A stretch of DNA of 64,000 nt from Myxococcus stipitatus (lineage in GTDB: Bacteria > Myxococcota > Myxococcia > Myxococcales > Myxococcaceae): contig NZ_JAKCFI010000006.1 in NCBI RefSeq assembly GCF_021412625.1, positions 310,001 to 374,000 of the forward strand, read 5' to 3'. Numbering within the stretch: position 1 is the first letter of the stretch; every line of letters begins with the position of its first letter. The position numbers and the translations under genes were made by a program. The notes under the pieces were generated by a model. The model saw only the letters and a program-made list of their open reading frames with translations. It did not search any database and was not told the DNA's origin. Of the stretch, positions 61,624 to 64,000 are shown one piece after another.

Positions 61624-62384
61624 AGCCCGAAGTCTCCACCGCCGCACCGGTGCTCGCCGTGCGCGAGCTGCGCAAGGCGTACGGTGACACGCTCGCCGTG
61701 GACGGCGTCTCCTTCGAGGTGGCGCGCAACGAAATCGTCGGGCTGCTCGGCCCCAACGGCGCCGGAAAGACGACCACCATCAACATGGTGCTCGGCGTGC
61801 TCGAGCCCACCGGGGGCAGCATCCACATCCAGGGCGTGGACCTGGCCCGCCACCGCTCGCGGGCCCTGGAGTTCACCAACTTCGCGGCCGTGTACGCGCC
61901 CCTCCCGGGCAACCTCACCGTCGTGCAGAACCTGCGCTACTTCGGGATGATCTACGGCGTGCGGGACATCTCCGCGCGCATCGAGGCGCTGCTCGCGGAG
62001 TTCGACCTGGGTCGCTTCCGGGACACCAAGTGCGGCGTGCTCTCCTCGGGCGAACAGACGCGCGTGGCGCTGGCGAAGGCCATGCTCAACCGCCCCAGCC
62101 TGCTCCTGCTGGACGAGCCCACCGCGTCGCTGGACCCGGCCACCGCGCGAGACATCCGCGCGCGCATCAAGGACTTCACGGCGAAGGGCACCGGCGGCGT
62201 GCTCTGGACGTCGCACAACATGTACGAAGTGGAGGAGGTCTGCGACCGCGTCCTCTTCGTGTCGCGCGGGAAGGTCCTGCTCCAGGGCAACCCGCGCACG
62301 CTGCCCAACGAGCATGGCAAGCAGTCGCTCGAGGAGCTGTTCATCACCGTGGCCCGCGAGCCGCTCGCGCTGGAGCACCCCTAG
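61620..62384 (+). CDS. ABC-2 type exporter ATP-binding protein
   Basis: This 254-residue ATPase has the Walker A GPNGAGKTT near residue 45, a Q-loop region, a changed signature LSSGEQTRVALAKAML (Ser for the second Gly position), the Walker B LLLLDEPTASLDP and the switch SHNMYEVEEVCDR. It belongs to the DrrA/CcmA-like group used with ABC-2 permeases to export drugs, polyketides, lipids or polysaccharides. It overlaps the YdeI-like gene by four bases and is followed after two bases by the permease gene. The substrate is unknown. The same gene pair in other genomes often serves antibiotic or envelope-lipid export. Confidence 0.94.
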   Translation: MKPEVSTAAPVLAVRELRKAYGDTLAVDGVSFEVARNEIVGLLGPNGAGKTTTINMVLGVLEPTGGSIHIQGVDLARHRSRALEFTNFAAVYAPLPGNLTVVQNLRYFGMIYGVRDISARIEALLAEFDLGRFRDTKCGVLSSGEQTRVALAKAMLNRPSLLLLDEPTASLDPATARDIRARIKDFTAKGTGGVLWTSHNMYEVEEVCDRVLFVSRGKVLLQGNPRTLPNEHGKQSLEELFITVAREPLALEHP

Positions 62385-62386
62385 AC

Positions 62387-63190
62387 ATGCGCCTGTCCCG
62401 CGCCGCCGCCATCGTCCTGCGGCAGTTCTATCTCCTCCGGGGAAGCCCCTCGCGCATCTTCCCCCTGTTCGTCTGGGTGGCCATCGACATCGTCCTGTGG
62501 GGGTTCATCACCCGCTACCTGGGCACCATCACCGCGCCGGGCATGGACCTGTTGCCCGCGCTGCTGGGCGCGGTGCTCCTCTGGGACTTCCTCACCCGGG
62601 TGATGCAGGGCGTGACGACCACGTTCTTCGAGGACGTCTGGTCCCGCAACTTCCTCAACGTCTTCGCCACGCCCATGAGCACCCGCGAGTACGTGCTGGG
62701 CCTGGTGCTCGCCAGCATCGCCACCAGCTCCCTGGGCCTCGTCGTCATGTTGGCGGTGGCGGGCGCCGTGTTCGGCCTGTCCATGGCCATCTATGGCGCC
62801 ATGCTGGTGCCGTTCCTGCTCGTGCTGTTCCTGTTCGGCATCGCGCTGGGCATCTTCGGCACCGCGGTGGTGCTGCGGCTGGGGCCGTCCGCGGAGTGGT
62901 TCATCTGGCCCATCCCCGCGCTGCTGTCCCCGTTCGTCGGCGTCTTCTACCCGCTGTCCACCCTGCCCTCGTGGATGCAGGTCATCTCCCGCCTGCTGCC
63001 GCCCTCGTACGTCTTCGAGGGCATGCGGGCCATCGTCTCCGGCGGCTCGGTGTCGTGGACGAACGTGCTCGTGGGCGGGGGGCTCGCGGTGCTCTACATC
63101 CTGCTCGCGGGCCTCTTCTTCTCGCGCATCTTCAAGCTGGCCGTGCGCACGGGGCTCATCGCCCGCTACAGCGCGGAGAGCGTGAACTGA
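62387..63190 (+). CDS. ABC-2 type permease
   Basis: This 267-residue membrane protein has six predicted helices, at about residues 25-45, 55-75, 105-130, 138-165, 170-190 and 225-250. The segment PLSTLPSWMQVISRLLPPSYVFEGMR, near residue 185-210 (quoted part: LPSWMQVISRLLPPSYVFEGMR), is the conserved ABC-2 loop and helix. It is the partner of the ATPase encoded two bases upstream, and together they form a simple exporter. The gene ends at a strong hairpin (63189-63218). Its cargo is not predictable. Confidence 0.93.
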   Translation: MRLSRAAAIVLRQFYLLRGSPSRIFPLFVWVAIDIVLWGFITRYLGTITAPGMDLLPALLGAVLLWDFLTRVMQGVTTTFFEDVWSRNFLNVFATPMSTREYVLGLVLASIATSSLGLVVMLAVAGAVFGLSMAIYGAMLVPFLLVLFLFGIALGIFGTAVVLRLGPSAEWFIWPIPALLSPFVGVFYPLSTLPSWMQVISRLLPPSYVFEGMRAIVSGGSVSWTNVLVGGGLAVLYILLAGLFFSRIFKLAVRTGLIARYSAESVN

Positions 63191-63218
63191 GGGCCCGCCT
63201 CCCCACGCGCGGGCCCTC
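63189..63218. terminator. Bidirectional hairpin between convergent genes
   Basis: GAGGGCCCGC (63189-63198) pairs perfectly with GCGGGCCCTC (63209-63218) around a ten-base loop, directly after the permease stop and 14 bases before the end of the minus-strand peptidase gene. Only short T-rich sequence follows. It is a likely terminator for both strands. Confidence 0.65.
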
Positions 63219-63232
63219 CTCCCTCTTCCGCG

Positions 63233-64000
63233 TCAGTCCATGAGCTGCTGGGACAGGTACACGTGGTGCAGCGCCCAGCGGCGCGCGTTGAGCACCGGGT
63301 CCGCGTCGTTGGAGTGCCCGCCGTCCGTGTTCTCGTAATAGAGGTACGGCAGGCCCATGGACTCCAGCTTCGCGGCGAACTTGCGCGCGTGGCCCGGGTG
63401 GACGCGGTCGTCCTTGGTGTTGGTGGTGATGTACGGCTTGGGGTAGCGCACGCCCGGCTTCAGGTTCTGGTAGGCGGAGTACTTCGCGATGAACGCGGCG
63501 TCTCCGGGCACCTCCGGGTTGCCGTACTCGCCCACCCACGACGCGCCCGCCGGCAGCTTGTGGTAGCGCAGCATGTCGATGAGCGGGCTCTCGATGACGG
63601 CCCCGTTGAGCAGCTCCGGCCGCTGCGTCATCACCACGCTGGTGAGGACCCCTCCGTTGGAGCGGCCGTAGATGGCGACCCGGCGCGGCGAGGTGAATTT
63701 CTTCCGCTCGAGGTCCTCGATGACGGCCGCGAAGTCGTCGAACGCGTGCTGGCGCTGCTCGCGCAGCGCGGCCTGGTGCCAGCGGGGACCGAACTCACCG
63801 CCGCCCCGGATGTTGGCGATGACATAGGCCCCGCCGCGCTCCAGCCACAGCTTGCCCACCTGGGGCAGGTACTCGGGCGGCTTGGAGACCTGGAAGCCGC
63901 CGTAGCCGTACACCACCGTGGGCGTGCTCCCGTCCCACTTCAGCTTCTTGGGGCGCACCAGGAAGTACGGCACCTTCGTCTTGTCCTTCGACGCCACCCA
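63233..64000 (-). CDS. Prolyl oligopeptidase family (S9) peptidase, C-terminal part
   Basis: The frame is open to the right edge of the window, so the N-terminal propeller is missing. The 255 visible residues form the catalytic alpha/beta-hydrolase domain of the S9A type: GYGGFQVSKPPEYLP, NIRGGGEFGPRWHQAAL (typical of prolyl oligopeptidase), the nucleophile elbow GRSNGG (Ser), the acid in NTKDDRVHPGHARKFAAKL and the His in DGGHS. The enzyme should cleave short peptides after Pro or other residues. It ends in a hairpin shared with the ABC-2 permease gene. Cellular place cannot be judged without the N-terminus. Confidence 0.93.
   Translation of the reverse strand, partial: WVASKDKTKVPYFLVRPKKLKWDGSTPTVVYGYGGFQVSKPPEYLPQVGKLWLERGGAYVIANIRGGGEFGPRWHQAALREQRQHAFDDFAAVIEDLERKKFTSPRRVAIYGRSNGGVLTSVVMTQRPELLNGAVIESPLIDMLRYHKLPAGASWVGEYGNPEVPGDAAFIAKYSAYQNLKPGVRYPKPYITTNTKDDRVHPGHARKFAAKLESMGLPYLYYENTDGGHSNDADPVLNARRWALHHVYLSQQLMD

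Overview
This 64 kb window is high-GC DNA (about 70 percent G+C by eye) with dense coding on both strands, frequent GTG starts, ATGA stop/start overlaps and many lipoproteins and anti-sigma factors. The gene content (RpoE1-like ECF sigma factor, Sit-type lipoprotein toxin with an immunity gene, DUF1588/DUF1501 pair, eukaryote-like Lys/Ala histone tails, large hybrid histidine kinase) points to a myxobacterium of the Myxococcaceae (Myxococcus, Corallococcus, Pyxidicoccus or a relative). I see no rRNA or tRNA gene, no CRISPR array and no insertion sequence; it reads as chromosome with a few accessory islands.

Layout. 1-6.8 kb: end of an unknown gene, an ECF sigma factor / zinc-finger anti-sigma / secreted-protein operon, hypothetical proteins, hemF and small envelope proteins. 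6.8-12.2 kb: hydrolase, LolD-type ATPase, FtsX-type permease and AttH/CrtC-like protein, probably one operon for envelope lipid or lipoprotein handling. 12.2-15.9 kb: a two-gene McrBC-like unit (AAA+ GTPase/ATPase plus PD-(D/E)XK nuclease), a likely defence system. 16-25.2 kb: AraC regulator, metallo-beta-lactamase-fold lipoprotein, glycerol kinase, pterin dehydratase, outer-membrane and propeller lipoproteins, and a histone-H1-like protein. 25.4-30.4 kb: dapE, a TROVE/Ro60-like RNA-binding protein preceded by a striking RNA hairpin, an orphan ChrR-like anti-sigma factor, and dapD (succinylase branch of lysine/diaminopimelate synthesis).

30.6-36.3 kb: a di-heme DUF1588 lipoprotein with a CBM60-like module next to a Tat-exported DUF1501 protein, a PQQ-propeller fragment, a hidden SelW-family selenoprotein read through an in-frame TGA, and an orphan 138-residue protein behind an AT-rich promoter patch. 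36.7-45.8 kb: PLP decarboxylase, a hybrid histidine kinase with an ethylene-receptor-like membrane sensor, a glycosyltransferase, a SitA-like toxin/immunity pair and a CPA2 antiporter. 46-58 kb: CmpB-like membrane protein, mreB, then a block of zinc alcohol dehydrogenase, PEP synthase and two P-type ATPases that looks like an energy/ion-stress group. 58-64 kb: exported proteins, GST, macrodomain protein, YdeI protein with histone-like tail, an ABC-2 exporter, and the C-terminal part of an S9 peptidase.

The most interesting items are the TGA-containing selW gene (35356-35592), the McrBC-like pair (12251-15927), the hairpin-plus-U-tract leader before the TROVE gene (28398-28452), the ethylene-receptor-like kinase (38137-40644) and the SitA/immunity pair (41573-43293). 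All functional names rest on motif recognition by eye; no database search was run.
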